Of a stretch of 64,000 nt of DNA, positions 13,001 to 25,062 are shown one piece after another. Under the pieces are notes generated by a model, which was not told the DNA's origin, did not search any database, and saw nothing but the letters and a program-made list of their open reading frames with translations. Position numbers and translations under genes: made by a program. The stretch is taken from the NCBI GenBank assembly GCA_951213105.1, contig OX578140.1, positions 122,695,985-122,759,984 on the forward strand, given 5' to 3'. Position 1 is the first letter of the stretch. Each line of letters starts with the position of its first letter. Source of the stretch: Amaurobius ferox (taxonomy: Eukaryota; Arthropoda; Arachnida; Araneae; Amaurobiidae).

Positions 13001-14544
13001 AGCATAATAATTGAGTTGATAATTATAAGCCTAATTTATTGAATCTATGCAATAAATACAATTTGTGTAGCAAGTAAATTTCGTAATATTATTGGTGAGT
13101 GGATGCAGTATAAGAATCTATCTGGGAGCCCTCACCTGCTTTTGTGGCTGGCCTATGTAATTAAGTATAAGGATATTTCAGTATTGTATTTCAGTACATG
13201 TATTAAAACGATATAGTATTATCATTTAAATACATATAGATACTATTGGGAAATAAATTAAAACGTTAAGAGCATAAAATTTAGCTTACAAATGAATTAT
13301 ATTAGAACCTAAAATACCGAGGGATCCCAGGGTTGAAAAAATATTCAATTCCTCTTCCGAAAGTAAATGAATTTCTGTACTGCAAACTGACACTAAATAT
13401 GAAATGGCGCAACAACTGGAGTAAAAGCAAAAGAGTATGACCAAATAGAATAAAAAATTATTTTAAAATGTTTTACACATTTAAAAATACCATCCGGTTT
13501 GCTATATAATGAAAGTTTTGCTAGTTTTAACTATATTAGAATAAAATTTGATGCAATACTTTTCGTAATCACAAAAAAATTTATTGTTATATAAAGCGTC
13601 TTATATCAAACGTATTGCTTCAAACGTATTGCTATCAAACGTATTGCTGTTAATTGTATTTCTTATAATGGAATCCTTTTATAGCATCCAATACTGGTGT
13701 CCTAAATGCCAGTATTCCAGTCTAACTTTTTCGACGCTTTAATACCGGTATCAATAAAAATATACTGGTATTTAGATATTACCAGTTTTTCATATTTATT
13801 AAATTGTTAGATTAAAAATGTAATACTACTCTTTACTCCTTTATTTTCGTTATTTTTAGCGTTCTATATATAACAATAGAAATTAGTGTTATTCCCTGCA
13901 TCGTTTTGTTGAAGCTCTCATTTTTTCATGCGCTTAATAAACATATGCTAATTTCGAATTATATTCTCAATTAATTTTGATGTTTTGAATTTGAAAACTG
14001 AAGAAACCGAAATATGTTTCAGGCATTTTTATTTCTATTTTCCATTAATTTATCATATTAATGTCTATAATATTTTTACCTTACCGTGTAAATAACTTAC
14101 TTTTGAAATATGTTTGAAATTCAATTCTTTTAGTTGAAAATTATTAATTTTTTTTTAAATTTTTATCAAGCACTTTTCTTATACCATATATTTCAAATAA
14201 TTTGCATATTACTTTATGTGATGGACCAAGTTTATCAAATTATTATTTTTTTCTTTTTTGCATGGTGTAATTTTTAATTACACTTTTTTAGGAGGCGGAG
14301 TTTAGTTGATAACTTATTTTTTAGGAGTAGAGACGGGATTAACGTCACTATTATTATCTTGTTGCATTTAGATTTTTCATATTATTGTTGATCTGGGCAT
14401 TTTCATATTTAATTAGATAAGTGAAAAGGCATTTTCACAACCTTTTATTTAACTTGATCTGGTGTGTCTGTCAGTGAGATTCAAATATTTGAGACCCTAA
14501 CTAACCAGGTTCCACTATTCATAGTAAGCATGAAATTGGATAGG
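13001..14544. other. Unclassified AT-rich DNA
   Basis: Several inverted words of the type ATACCGGTAT / ACTGGTATT at about 13,685-13,790 resemble the subterminal repeats of some hAT transposons, but I cannot define ends. Nothing else is supportable. Confidence 0.4.
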
Positions 14545-14960
14545 TCATTATCTTTTGTGGTACATTTTAGTTCTTTGGATTTTGTATCTTATCGGGCCCA
14601 CAATATGAATGTACTCGTTTTGGGGGGAGTAACTCGAAAACAGGAGCAACTAGAAAGTCTAAATTGGGTATGTCCCTATCTTTTGTTGTATATTTTAATT
14701 CTTTAGATTTGGAACCCTATTCTACTAGCCCTTTCTGGTCCCGTTTTAGGAATATTCGCGTTTTAAGGAAATAACTTGAGATCCGAAGTAGCTAAAACGT
14801 TCCTATTTGACATATCGCTGGCTTTCATGGTATATTTTAACGTTTTGTTTTTTTGGACCTTACCAGCTCATCCAGCCCTGGTCCCGTAATAAGAATGTAC
14901 TCATTTTTGGGAAAATAACTGGAGAAACGGAACAGCAAGAAAGTCGAAATTAGATATATA
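14545..14960. repeat. Degenerate tandem repeat, about 145-bp unit, 3 copies
   Basis: Three units share a CTATCTTTTGTTGTATATTTTA-like start, a TGGTCCCGT/ATAAGAATGTACTC middle and a GAAAATAACT..GAAA..CAA end. The first unit overlaps an 80-codon ORF that I do not regard as a gene. Confidence 0.65.
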
Positions 14961-15107
14961 TTTACCTTTCATGCATTTAAGTTACATGTATTTTAATAAA
15001 AACATTTTTTCGTTCATTTAAGTTAGATACAAATACTAATAGGGGGTACTTTAAAAAACAAATGTTTTTACTTTTACTTGTTTTTAAATGAAGTAACAGT
15101 ATAAACC

Positions 15108-15470
15108 TTGCTATCTTATATATTCTTTATATCGCTATCTTATATATTCTTTATATCGCTATCTTATATAATCTTTATATCGCTATCTTATATATTCTTT
15201 ATATCGCTACCTTATATATTCTTTATATCGCTATCTTATATATCCTTTATATCGCTATCTTATATATTCTTTATATCGCTACCTTATATATTCTTTATAT
15301 CGCTATCTTATATATTCTTTATACCGCTATCTTATATATTGCTATCTTATATATCGCTACCTTATATAATCTTTATATCGCTATCTTATTATATTCTTTA
15401 TACCGCTATCTTATATATTCTTTATACCGCTATCTTATATATTCTTTATATCGCTATATTATATATCTTT
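15108..15470. repeat. 24-bp tandem repeat array, about 14 copies
   Basis: The unit CTATCTTATATATTCTTTAT plus ATCG is repeated head to tail, with a few shortened units near 15,340-15,370. Because 24 is a multiple of three, it creates a repetitive 122-codon ORF that is not a gene. Confidence 0.95.
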
Positions 15471-15743
15471 CTTTAAATATTCTCTAGTTGTTCCAATAGC
15501 AAAACTTTTGATATTTAAAAATCCAGAAATACCAGTTTTTCACAATGCCAACACGGACTGCGAAAAATAAAAATAAAGGTTTTCAATTTTGTCTCAGAAT
15601 TGAATGCATTACCATACATTATAAAGCATCTTATACAATGCATATTTTCTTATATTACTTACATTTCTTATATAATTTTCATGTACCATACGGCTTATTT
15701 TCAACATACAACGCCATGTTTGTTAAAAAGAAAAAGTACTTAC

Positions 15744-15819
15744 TTAAGCCGTCAAATTTCCTGATGATGCTGTCAATGAAGATATTCTGTGGTGCCACAT
15801 GTCCACGTTTTACCGGCAT
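15744..15819 (-). CDS. ERG-type (KCNH) potassium channel, first coding exon
   Basis: This exon encodes the first 25 codons plus one base of a voltage-gated potassium channel of the ERG subfamily (vertebrate KCNH2/6/7, Drosophila seizure). Translation begins [12 protein letters not shown] and continues with [11 protein letters not shown]. It matches the highly conserved N-terminal PAS-cap of ERG channels ([12 protein letters not shown]...), which tunes slow deactivation of the plasma-membrane channel. The start is fixed by homology and by an in-frame TGA 18 bases upstream. Coding stops after 76 bases at a perfect donor, A|GTAAGT; as I recall, human KCNH2 exon 1 also ends after base 76. The PAS, transmembrane, pore and cyclic-nucleotide-binding exons should lie at lower coordinates on this strand. 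I could not find exon 2 in the 15.7 kb available. ORFs on the plus strand over this exon are shadows. Confidence 0.87.
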
Positions 15820-17383
15820 CTTCGCTCGTACTGGTCACCGTTACAGTAAAGCTCGCTGCACGTGGGAATCCAAAGAATGCATTTCCGGTCAATGGAATAT
15901 CCTCGATTCGTGAAAATGTAATAAAAGAAGGCAAAATTGGTGCGTTGTATGTATCTACTTATCCACAAATCTGTCCTTAGAAAAGAACTTCTACTTTCAT
16001 CTCAACATCTACTGCAAAAGTCGAACTTTTGTTATTAAATTATGTACTCCACTATTCTTATTCGAACATATCTGTTTATTCTAAAGTGTTTTATATATAT
16101 ATATATTTTTTTTTTATTTACAAAAATTTGTGCAATCTGTATCTTAGCTCTTCAGCAGCTTTAGAAAAGACCTGCAGCGTGCATTAAAATATATTCCATA
16201 ATTGCAATTTCTGTAAATTTCGCTAAAGATCTCAATCTAATCTTACGTGCGGCTGTGCACTCAAAAAATATTAATGAGAAATTCATCTTCATCTAAATGG
16301 CGTTTCACTACACATATCAAGACAAGATTTTGCTTCAAAAATATATCACAAATGTACAGAAATGTGTGTGATGTAGAAGGCCAGCGTGGTGTAGCACAGA
16401 AAATTGATCCTGTGTTCCATGTTCTCCCAAAGATAATAATTCAAAATACCTGCATGGTTAGAGTGCATCTATAAAATTCTGAGGTGCTCGTATCAAACGT
16501 TTATAAAAGTTCACTAACTTCTCTATTCAGTCACATTTGGAATGCGTTCCGGTTAAAAAGATCCTAACTAAATTCACAAATCCCCATGTATATTTTATCG
16601 TCTGCTGACAGCATCGTGTGTATTTCTCAAGAGGTTGTCTTACACACGTTGGTTTCCCACTGAGTCAGAGACGGAATTGTCAACGCCGGGAAACCATCTG
16701 CGAAAAAAGCAACTTCTGCGCCTCGACGCAGCGCAGCAATCGATTCGGTGGAATATTCCACGAGGTTTCCTCTTCCCATCACAACATTAAATATTCTACC
16801 TTAGACTTGTTTATTTAGATGTATGAATCAACGAAAACAAATCCCGCCCAAATATCGATTTTTTAATTGATTTTAAAATAAATCGAAAGCACTCGAGAGC
16901 ATATTTTACCCCTCTTCATATTTTAGAGTCACTTCATAAGCGTCAGTTATTTACAGGGATCCATCCCTGTACGTGTTTTCAGAGAAATTTGCGGGCATTC
17001 CGAAACGGAGGCGCAAGAGGAGTCTTGGAGATCCGTTGCTTGCCAGCGCCATCTGTCGTAAAATCCCGAGACTATAAACGCTCTCCTGTAATGTATGTAC
17101 TGGAATGTGTAATGATTGTATGTGATGGTGTTGTGGTTAATTTTACTTCTGAGATAACGCGGTATATAATTACTATACCGATAACTATATTCTTTTAGTT
17201 TTTTTGTGGATTTAAGTAGCCACATGCTTCTCAAATATGAGAAACGTTTTCATTATACCCTATGCGTTGCAATTCAGAGAAGTTAAATATTTTCTATCAC
17301 ACAAAGTTGGGAAAAAACGATTTTGTTTTTAATGAAAAACCGTGGTTTAAAATCGAAAAAGTGATTTTAACAAAAACAAGAAC
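15820..17383 (-). promoter_or_regulatory. Probable 5' leader and promoter region of the ERG gene
   Basis: The region upstream of ERG exon 1 is richer in GC than its surroundings at 15,780-15,910, 16,620-16,790 and 16,945-17,100. The last patch contains AGATGGCGCT on the minus strand (about 17,046-17,056), resembling the arthropod CTCF core. No TATA box or start site can be assigned with confidence. Short ORFs here have no recognisable content. Confidence 0.35.
15841..15882 (-). promoter_or_regulatory. Upstream ORF in the ERG 5' leader
   Basis: If the leader extends at least 63 bases above the ERG start, it contains an upstream ATG opening a 13-codon reading frame. That frame ends in TAA 21 bases before the main ATG. 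Such frames usually lower translation of the main protein. Whether this stretch is transcribed cannot be told from the sequence. Confidence 0.4.
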
Positions 17384-18333
17384 GATCAGTCATGCTTAAA
17401 GCATTGATTATGAAACACTTTCCAACTTCAATGCAATTTTATTTAAACATCTCTAAAATGCAATACATTCCTCGGTAATATTTTAAAAATTATCACAATA
17501 CTGCAATTATTTACTATATTTGAAAACTTAAACATTCATCGAAAAAAATGAACTTCATTCAAATGACGGCATTGAAATATAAATTGCCTGGTTTAAACAT
17601 ATCTAAAATGCGATACATTCCTTGGTAATAATTTTAGAATTATCATAATACTACGATAATTTATTATATTTTAAAACTTCATCGAAAACAACTGAAATTC
17701 ATTCAAATGACGTCATAGAAAAAATAACACGCCTGGCGCTCTCTATAAAAGCAGCATTTCATTCATAAATAATTTCCCATTCATTTCATTCATATCAGCT
17801 ATGCAGACTCTATGTGCTAAATAATTTTACGTTAAAGAAATACAGTAATTCTTATACAATTCATTCTGCATATTTTGCTGTTTACACTTTACATAAGTGA
17901 AAAATAGCCTTCGTTGTAGAAATAATCAAATTTGGATGATCATTTAAACTCAAATATATTGTAATTGCGTTGTTTCAGTATGTAGATGCACGGAATTTAA
18001 GCAAAAATAAAGTGGTTTTAGGACGGATACAACACTCAATATGAATTAAAAAGAACTTTAAAAATCACGATTTTGAGACAAGATGGATGCCATATATCAT
18101 TTTGAAGTGGGTCACGTGATTTTTTCATATCATGGTCATGTGATCGCTTCATATAAGAGGTGTAATTATTATTTTAATTTTTATTTAAAAAACTACTGAA
18201 TATATTTCGCTGAATTCTTTTTTATATATTTTATGGAACAATTTGAATATTACCTAAAATTTTCGAAGCAATTTGTGAATTTTAAATCCGCTTAAAAATA
18301 TTTGAAAAATTAGGTCCCATAGGGTTCAATGTA
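17384..18333 (+). repeat. Repeat R copy 1, left part
   Basis: A non-coding repeat starting GATCAGTCATGCTTAAAGC. Internal near-duplicates at about 17,425-17,560 and 17,590-17,700 share the words AAACATCTCTAAAATGC and ATACATTCCT. It is cut at 18,333 by a Tigger transposon and resumes at 22,302. It aligns with copy 2 (20,613-21,909) throughout, except that copy 2 has about 150 bp more near 21,020-21,160. Confidence 0.85.
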
Positions 18334-18933
18334 CAGTAAAACCTGTAAAGTGGGACACCTCTGTAAGTTGGACACCTGTTTGTCTTGGACACAATTCGGT
18401 GGAACCGAGCGAATTCCTATGTTTTAACATGTATATAATACTGTCTAACTTGGACTGTTAATACTGTCTAACTGTCTATCTTGAAAGTTGGACGCTGTTT
18501 ACATTACTAAGATGGACAAGTTCCTTGAAATTGGCGTTTGCATAAAGGAAGTATCCTACCTCTTTTGACCTTCCTTATATATCCCCAGGAATTATCTTTT
18601 GTTGTTGATCCCCAGAAGTATTCTTTTGTTGTTGTTATCACTTATAGGAAGCTCTTATCTGCCCACATTTCTTTCTTATTGTTGCTAAGGTGCCGTTCCT
18701 CCCCACCATTCCATAGCCCTCAATTATGCATCACAACCTTTTTGTTATCAGTTTATTTACACACACACAACACACTTGATTGGACATTTATAGCTTCCCT
18801 ACCCCATCCCATGTCCAATTAGATTTCTGCATCATCTGAATAAAAAGGTTTCTCTACCTTCAAAAGTCACATTTGTTTCTTAGTGCATTCTGGAAAGGTG
18901 ACTGTGATTTTAGTGACGTGCACATTAGTTTTT

Positions 18934-20508
18934 AATAATGAGCAAACTTAATTAGTTGAGCTAACTATTGAAAAGAAAAAAATAATTCTTGATCGCCTAG
19001 ACAAAGGTGGCAGCTGCAGAACGTTGTCAGAGGAGTTGGGCATATCAAAATCTACTGTTTCCAATATACACAATAAGAGATCTGATATGATGCATGCATG
19101 GGAAATGAACTGTTCTGGAACAAGAAAAAGAATCTGTGGAACCCCACATAATGACCTAAATGAGAAAGTGCTTTAATTTTTTCTATGTTGTCGTGGCAAG
19201 AACATCCCCATAAGTGGCCCACGTCTTCAGGAAAATGCTAAAGAAATAGCTTCAGAGTTGAAAATGGAGTCATTTTTTGCAAGTAACGGATGATTAGAGT
19301 CCTTTCGGAAACGAAACATTATCAGTTTTAAAGTTCTTTGCAGTGAATCAGCTGGTGCTAACATCCACGTTGTAGAAGACTGGAAAAGTAAACTTTTAAG
19401 TCTAACATTGGAGTATGGAAACGAAAACATTTTTAATGCTGATGAAACTGGCCTTTTTTATCGGTTGTTGCCTACACGTTCATTGGTGAAAAAAGGTGAA
19501 AGATGCAGAGGTGGGAAAAAGTCAAAAGAAAGGATCACAGTCTTGTTGTGCTGCAGCGCTCGAGGAGAAAAGTTGAAGCCTTTGGAAATAGGAAATGCAG
19601 CCTACTCTAGATCATTTAAAAATAACAATGTGAAAATAAACAACCTTCCTGTAATATGGAAGCATAACAAGAAAGCCTGGATGACTACCGTAATATTTTC
19701 AGGTTGGTTGACTGAAATCAACAAAAAAATGAAGCATGCAAACAGAAAAATTCTGTTATTCATTGACAATGCAACAATTTATGTTAACTTGAAGTTGTCA
19801 AACATTACAATACAATTTTTGCCTCCTAATTTAACGAGTGAAGTGCAGCCATTAGACAAAGGGATTATTCAAGCAGTAAAGTTATTGTATAGGAAACAAC
19901 TAATTCGGAAACTTATCCAGGCTGCAGAAAATTGTGAGAATGCGACAATATTTTTCAAAGAGGTGACAGTCTTAGATGCAGTCCGATGGATTTATGAATC
20001 ATGGAAAAATGTGTCAGAAAACACGATTGTTAAGTGTTTCAAGCATGCAGGATTTATATGTGATCTCAGCTCTTCCTAGGGTCAAGTGATAGACTGTTTC
20101 GAATTGGAGTCACTGGATAAAGAACTAAAGTGCCTTTCTGAAACGTGCAGAAAAGAGTTATCCAATGCTTGTCAAAATGTTGCATTTGACGATATTCTTG
20201 AAACCCATGATATTAAATCTCCATGTGTTGCTACATCGAGCAAGAGTGATTACGACAACTTTTCTTCGAAGAAGAGGAAAAAACAGATGTAGAAGAACTT
20301 CCTACACACGAAAGTGCAATGCAGTGTGTCAAGAAATTAGAACTGTCTGCTTTTATGCAAAATATGCCAGAACTCATTGAGGCCGTGTTTAATCTGCACC
20401 GTAAGATAATAAATATGCATAGCAGAATAGGCACGAAATTGTCATTAAGAAGCACCCAAAATTTGCAAAATAGTAAATCTACTAACATATGCACTAAAAC
20501 CTCTCAGT
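18934..20508 (+). pseudogene. Tigger/pogo transposase pseudogene
   Basis: The N-terminal CENP-B-type helix-turn-helix lies at about 18,975-19,110: IILDRLDKGGS, LSEELGISKSTVSNIHNK. The DDE_1 catalytic core is intact in one open frame (19,408-20,079). It contains FNADETGLFYR (first Asp), ILLFIDNATIY (second Asp) and EVQPLDKGIIQ (third position), followed by DAVRWIYESWKNV. The protein would bind the transposon ends and move it to TA sites. It is inactive: there are stops near the start (about 18,949-18,966), at 19,174 (TAA) and 19,291 (TGA). A further TAG at 20,077 is followed by C-terminal tail sequence in other frames. The 223-codon open piece is not a host gene; JRK/Tigger-derived host proteins are the alternative, but the flanking termini rule that out here. 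Confidence 0.9.
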
Positions 20509-20612
20509 AGTGTGCAAGGTTCATGAAGCCTTTTAGTCAAAAGCTATAAAATTTTGAAAGCAAAATAACATTTATATTTAAGGTAAATATTGTTCAACTT
20601 TACTTTAAAAAA

Positions 20613-21909
20613 GATCAATCATGCTTAAAGCATTGATTATGAAACACTTTCCAACTTCAATGCAATTTTATTTAAACATCTCTAAAAGGCAATACATTCC
20701 TCGGTAATATTTTAAAACTTATCACAATACTACATTAATTTATTATATTTGAAACTTAAACCTTCATCGAAAAAAATGAACTTCATTCAAATGACGACAT
20801 TGAAATATAAATTGCCTGGTTTAAACATCTCTAAAATGTTATACATTCCTCGGTAATAATTTTAGAATTATCATAATACTACGATAATTTATTATATTTG
20901 AAAACTTCATCGAAAACAACTGAAATTCATTCAAATGACGTCATCGAAAAAATAACACGCCTGGCTCTCTCTATAAAAGCAGCATTTCATTCATAAATAA
21001 TTTCCCATTCATGTCATTCATCACAATACTATAATAATTTATTTTATTTAAAATTTAAGACCATGGAGCTGCAAGTAATTAAACTCTATGCGTAAATCTT
21101 CATCGAAAAATATCGTCCTTCTCTTTGTAAAATCAATGAATATATCATTCATATCAACTATGCAGACTGCATGAACTAAATGATTTTGTGTTAAAGGAAT
21201 ACAGCAATTCTAATACAACTTATTCTACATATTTTCCTGTTTACAATTTACATAGGTGAAAAATAGGCTTCGTTGTAGAAATAATCAAATTTGGATGAAC
21301 ATTTAAACTCAAATATATTGGAATTGCGTTGTTTCAGTATGTAGATGCACAGAATTTATGCAAAAATAAAGGGGTTTTAGGACGGATACAACACTCAATA
21401 TGAATTAAAAAGAACTTTAAAAATCACGATTTTGAGACAAGATGGATGCCATATATCATTTTGAAGTGGGTCACGTGATCTTTTCAAATCATGGTCACGT
21501 GATCGCTTCATATACGAGGTGTTATTATTATTTTAATTTTTATTTAAAAAGCTACTGAATATATTTCGCTGAATTTTTTTTTATATATTTTATGGAACAA
21601 TTTGAATATTACCTAAAATTTTCGAAGCAATTTGTGAATTCTAAATCCGCTTAAAAAATGTTTGAAAAATTAGGTCCCATAGGGCTCAATGTATTTCATT
21701 TTTTCAACCCGAGTTCAATCCAAAACTAATTGGGTGATATTATTCATTTATATTCCCATAGGTCCTACAGACCGTCTGAACAACATACTAAAATTTCATT
21801 TTGATTAAGTCATTTTTACGGCGGTTATCGTGCTAACGGACAGACAGACAGACAGACAGAATGAACAAAGTCATAAACAATTTTCAACTTTGTTGTAAAG
21901 TGTTAAAAA
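20613..21909 (+). repeat. Repeat R copy 2, complete, nested in Tigger
   Basis: A full-length copy of the repeat that flanks the Tigger element. It starts GATCAATCATGCTTAAAGC and ends after a GACAGACAGACAGACAGA microsatellite with TTTCAACTTTGTTGTAAAG. It carries no ORF. The ends show short AAAAAG words on both sides that could be a target duplication. It inserted after the transposase gene, before the Tigger right end. Confidence 0.85.
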
Positions 21910-22301
21910 GACAATGTGCATCTGGAATCAGAGAAAAACAAACTCTTCTGACAGAGTACTTTTCTGAACAATAGAAATGGATTACTGCATCAATATGACA
22001 GTATGTGAGTAGCCGTTACATATTACGTATAAAATCATGTGTATGTATTTAGAGTTCCTCCTTCACATTTTAAGTATGTACGCACATACTTAAGTATTTT
22101 GTAATAGTAATTACAATATTTAATTAAAACCATTGGCTTATTAGTATTTTCTATATGTCGAAAATCGTTTGATGAAATCGTTTGATGTGCTTCATTGAAG
22201 GGGGAAAATGAAATTTCTTCACACTGTCTATGTTGGACACCTGTCTAAGTTGGATGCTTTTAGGGGGAACTGTGAGTGTCCAATTTAGACAGGTTTAACT
22301 G

Positions 22302-22518
22302 TATTTCATTTTTTCAACCCGGGTTCAATCCAAAACTAATTGAGTGATATTATTCATTTATATTCCCATAGGTATTACAAACCGTCTGAACAACATACTA
22401 AAATTTCATTTTGATTAAGTCACTTTTAGGGCAGTTATCGTGCTAACGGACAGACTGACAGACAGACAGAATGAACAAAGTCATAAACACTTTTCAACTT
22501 TGTTGTAAAATGTTAAAA
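22302..22518 (+). repeat. Repeat R copy 1, right part
   Basis: Continuation of copy 1 after the Tigger insertion. It begins at the second TA and TTTCATTTTTTCAACCCGGG, with the GACAGA microsatellite near 22,450, and ends near TTGTAAAATGTTAAAAAC. Confidence 0.85.
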
Positions 22519-22844
22519 ACATGGTTACAACCAAGGTTAAAACCAATGGAGTTTAAATCTTGTTAATTTTTTTTTTATTTATCATTTTTAAAAATAATTT
22601 AATATTTCTTTAAATATTTTTATCTTTTGCTTTTTATTAGAGTTATCGTGAAGAGATTTTTACTTCACAAATCCCCTAACTGAAGTTATTTTAAAGATTT
22701 TAAACTTCTGTAGCATTTTCTCGTACACCATTTCATATTACAGTGGCCAGTAGCAAACTTCCTACTAACCAACTAGCCCCAACTTAGAACGATAGATTTT
22801 GATACATAGCAAATTTCATGACGATTTTAGAGCTTTAAAACTAA
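22519..22844. other. No recognisable feature
   Basis: AT-rich spacer without ORF or repeat that I can support. Confidence 0.5.
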
Positions 22845-23885
22845 AAAATCTGATGTGGACAGCACATGACTTTCCTTACATAATGCAATGAATTTACAAC
22901 TTTTACAGTAAAAGAAAAATATGTTATCCTTATAGTAGATATTTATATTCTTTCCAAGTTGGCGACATTCCGCCAAATTCGTCGCCAAAATCTTGCCGAG
23001 CGTTATGGATGGAGAAATAAGTTATTCTTATAGTAGATAAAGCAGATAAATGACTATTAACGTTCAAATACAAAAGTATTACTCAAAGTATATTTTCTCA
23101 TGAATGGAACGAGATCCACGAGAATGATGTCACCAAATTTATCGAATGACATTACATATGAAAAGTGAGCATGTTTCTCAGCAGTTAATATTTTTTTTAA
23201 TTCATGGGATTTTTTGTTAAATTTATCTGAAAAATGTGCAATATCTCGAGAACGGTTCATGCTAGCGTTCTAAAGTTTATGTCAATCGTTTTCTGAAGAA
23301 AAATTACATAAGAAATGTCTATTTGCGTAACTTTATTAACGGTTTTGATTTTTTAATGAATTTTTCAAAATTTCACTCGAAAATTTAGGGGGGTTCTGAA
23401 CATTCGATTGTGTTTAAAAATAATAGGCTTCCAGTACTCACGGATTGTAATTTTGTACCAAATTTTATTCGATTCGATCCATTCGTTCGTGAGATATCTT
23501 CTACACAGACTCACTGACACACACACACAGACATACACATACTTTCACACACAAACACATACTTTCACACACACACACACACAGACACACACACACTTTC
23601 ACACACTCACACAGACACACACACACTTTCACACACACACGCACACTTTCTCACACACACAAACACACACACACATACTTTCACACACACACAAACACAC
23701 ACATACTTTCACATACACACGCACACACACACACACTTTCACGCACACACACATACTTTCACACACACAGAGAGAGAGAGAGAGAGACATCACATCAAAA
23801 ATGTTCGATGCGTGATTAGGGATGCTTGAAACGTGCTCTCCCGTCGAAAACTCGAACTCGAATTTTCGACCCAGTCACAATACTT
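22845..23885 (+). repeat. Family-1 repeat, copy C
   Basis: The copy begins AAAAATCTGATGTGGACAGC and ends at GTCACAATACTTT. Part of the TTGGCGA block is deleted near 22,960. The CA core has expanded to about 270 bp (separate entry). Confidence 0.85.
23515..23790. repeat. Expanded (CA)n/(ACACTTTC) microsatellite ending in (GA)n
   Basis: In family-1 copy C the short CACACA core has grown into a higher-order pattern of CA runs punctuated by ACTTTCACAC. It ends with GAGAGAGAGA just before the conserved CATCACATCAAAAATGTTCG. Confidence 0.9.
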
Positions 23886-24051
23886 TAATTAGTATAAGAA
23901 TATTAAAAATATAAAATATTGAGGCATTAACTTGAAATTTATCAAGACCTCAAATACAATCACATCACCTCATAACGAAATCGAAGGTGTCTCAAAATTC
24001 CTTTGGAGTATTATATAATATTGTCGTACTAACGTCATAACCAAATTTATT
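23886..24051. other. Short spacer
   Basis: AT-rich interval between two family-1 copies lying tail to tail. Nothing else is visible. Confidence 0.5.
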
Positions 24052-24176
24052 ACTTGCCTTATATGCATAATGAATAAGGAAAGTATTGTAACAGGGTCGA
24101 AATTTCGAATACGAGTTTTCGACGGAAGAGCACGTTTCAAGCATCCCTGATCACGAATCGAAAATTTTGGAGGTGA

Positions 24177-24211
<35 letters not shown>

Positions 24212-24991
24212 ATGTGTGTGTGTCAGTGAGTCTATGGAGACGATATCTCACGAACGAATCGATCGATTCGAATAAAATTTGGTACAAAAATTACAATCCG
24301 TGAATACTGGAAGCCTGTCGCTTTTAAACACAATCGAATGCTCAGAACCCTAATAAATTTTCAAGTGAAACTTTGAAAAATCATCAAAAAAACAAAACCT
24401 TTAATAATGTTACGCAAAAAGACATTTCTCATGTAATTTTCTCTTAGAAAGCGATTGACATAAACTTTAGAACGCTAGCATGAACCGTTCTCGAGATATT
24501 GCACATTTTTCAAATACATTTATCAAAAAATCCCATAAATTAAAAAAAATATTAACTGTTAAGAAACATGTTCACTTTTCATATGTAATACCATGCGATG
24601 AATTTGATGACATCATTCTCGTGGATTTAGCTCGTTCCATTTATGAGAAAATATACTTTGGGTAATACTTTTGTATTTGAACGCCAATAGTCATTTATCT
24701 GCTGTAAGAATAACTTACTTCTCCTCCCATAACGGTTGGCGAGATTTTGGCAACAAAGTTGGCGGAATGCTGCAAACTTGGCGGCTTTTTAAAAGTTGCC
24801 AAATTAACGAAAATCCCGCCAAATGAATAAAAATTACAATAAATCAATGAAAAGGACGACTAATTGACGAAAATTGTTATCTTGGAAAGAATACAAGTAT
24901 CTACTATAAGAATAACCCTTTTTTTTACTGTAAAAGTAGTAAATTCATTGCATTATATAAGGAAAGTCATGTGCTGCCCACATCATATTTT
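24052..24991 (-). repeat. Family-1 repeat, copy D
   Basis: A reverse-oriented, near-complete copy. It begins with the terminal hairpin region (ACTTGCCTTATATGCATAAT), has a (TG)n core at 24,180-24,215, and ends GTCATGTGCTGCCCACATCA. Together with copy C it forms an inverted pair. Confidence 0.85.
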
Positions 24992-25062
24992 TTTACTGTA
25001 AATGTAGTAAATTTATTGCAGTATATAAGAAAAGTCATGTGCTCTCCACATCAGATTTTTTT
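24992..25062 (-). repeat. Family-1 terminal fragment
   Basis: A second, truncated copy of the same end (ACTGTAAATGTAGTAAATTT ... GTCATGTGCTCTCCACATCAG) directly abuts copy D. It is a tandem reduplication of about 70 bp of the terminus. Confidence 0.8.

Larger units (their letters stand above)
18334..22301 (+). mobile_element. pogo/Tigger-type DNA transposon
   Basis: Inverted termini read CAGTAAAACCTGTAAAGTGG on the left and, on the opposite strand, CAGTTAAACCTGTCTAAATT on the right. Repeated GGACACCTGT words follow inside both ends. It is flanked by TA on each side (18,332-18,333 and 22,302-22,303). Copy 2 of repeat R shows the uninterrupted target CAATGTATTTCATT, which proves the insertion site. 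It encodes a mutated transposase and has itself been invaded by repeat R copy 2. Confidence 0.92.

Noticed and set aside
15108..15476. 122-codon ORF with repeated hydrophobic units
   Set aside because: It is produced by the 24-bp tandem repeat being a multiple of three; there is no gene context.
15545..15980. Two plus-strand ORFs of 122 and 63 codons
   Set aside because: They overlap the ERG exon on the opposite strand and match nothing; the minus-strand reading is clearly the conserved one.
19408..20079. A host gene derived from a Tigger transposase
   Set aside because: The open stretch lies between intact Tigger termini with a TA duplication and is preceded by stops, so it is a decayed transposon gene.
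22845..23885. Family 1 as a Helitron
   Set aside because: There is a terminal hairpin, but no CTRR end follows it and no TC start or A-T insertion site can be shown.
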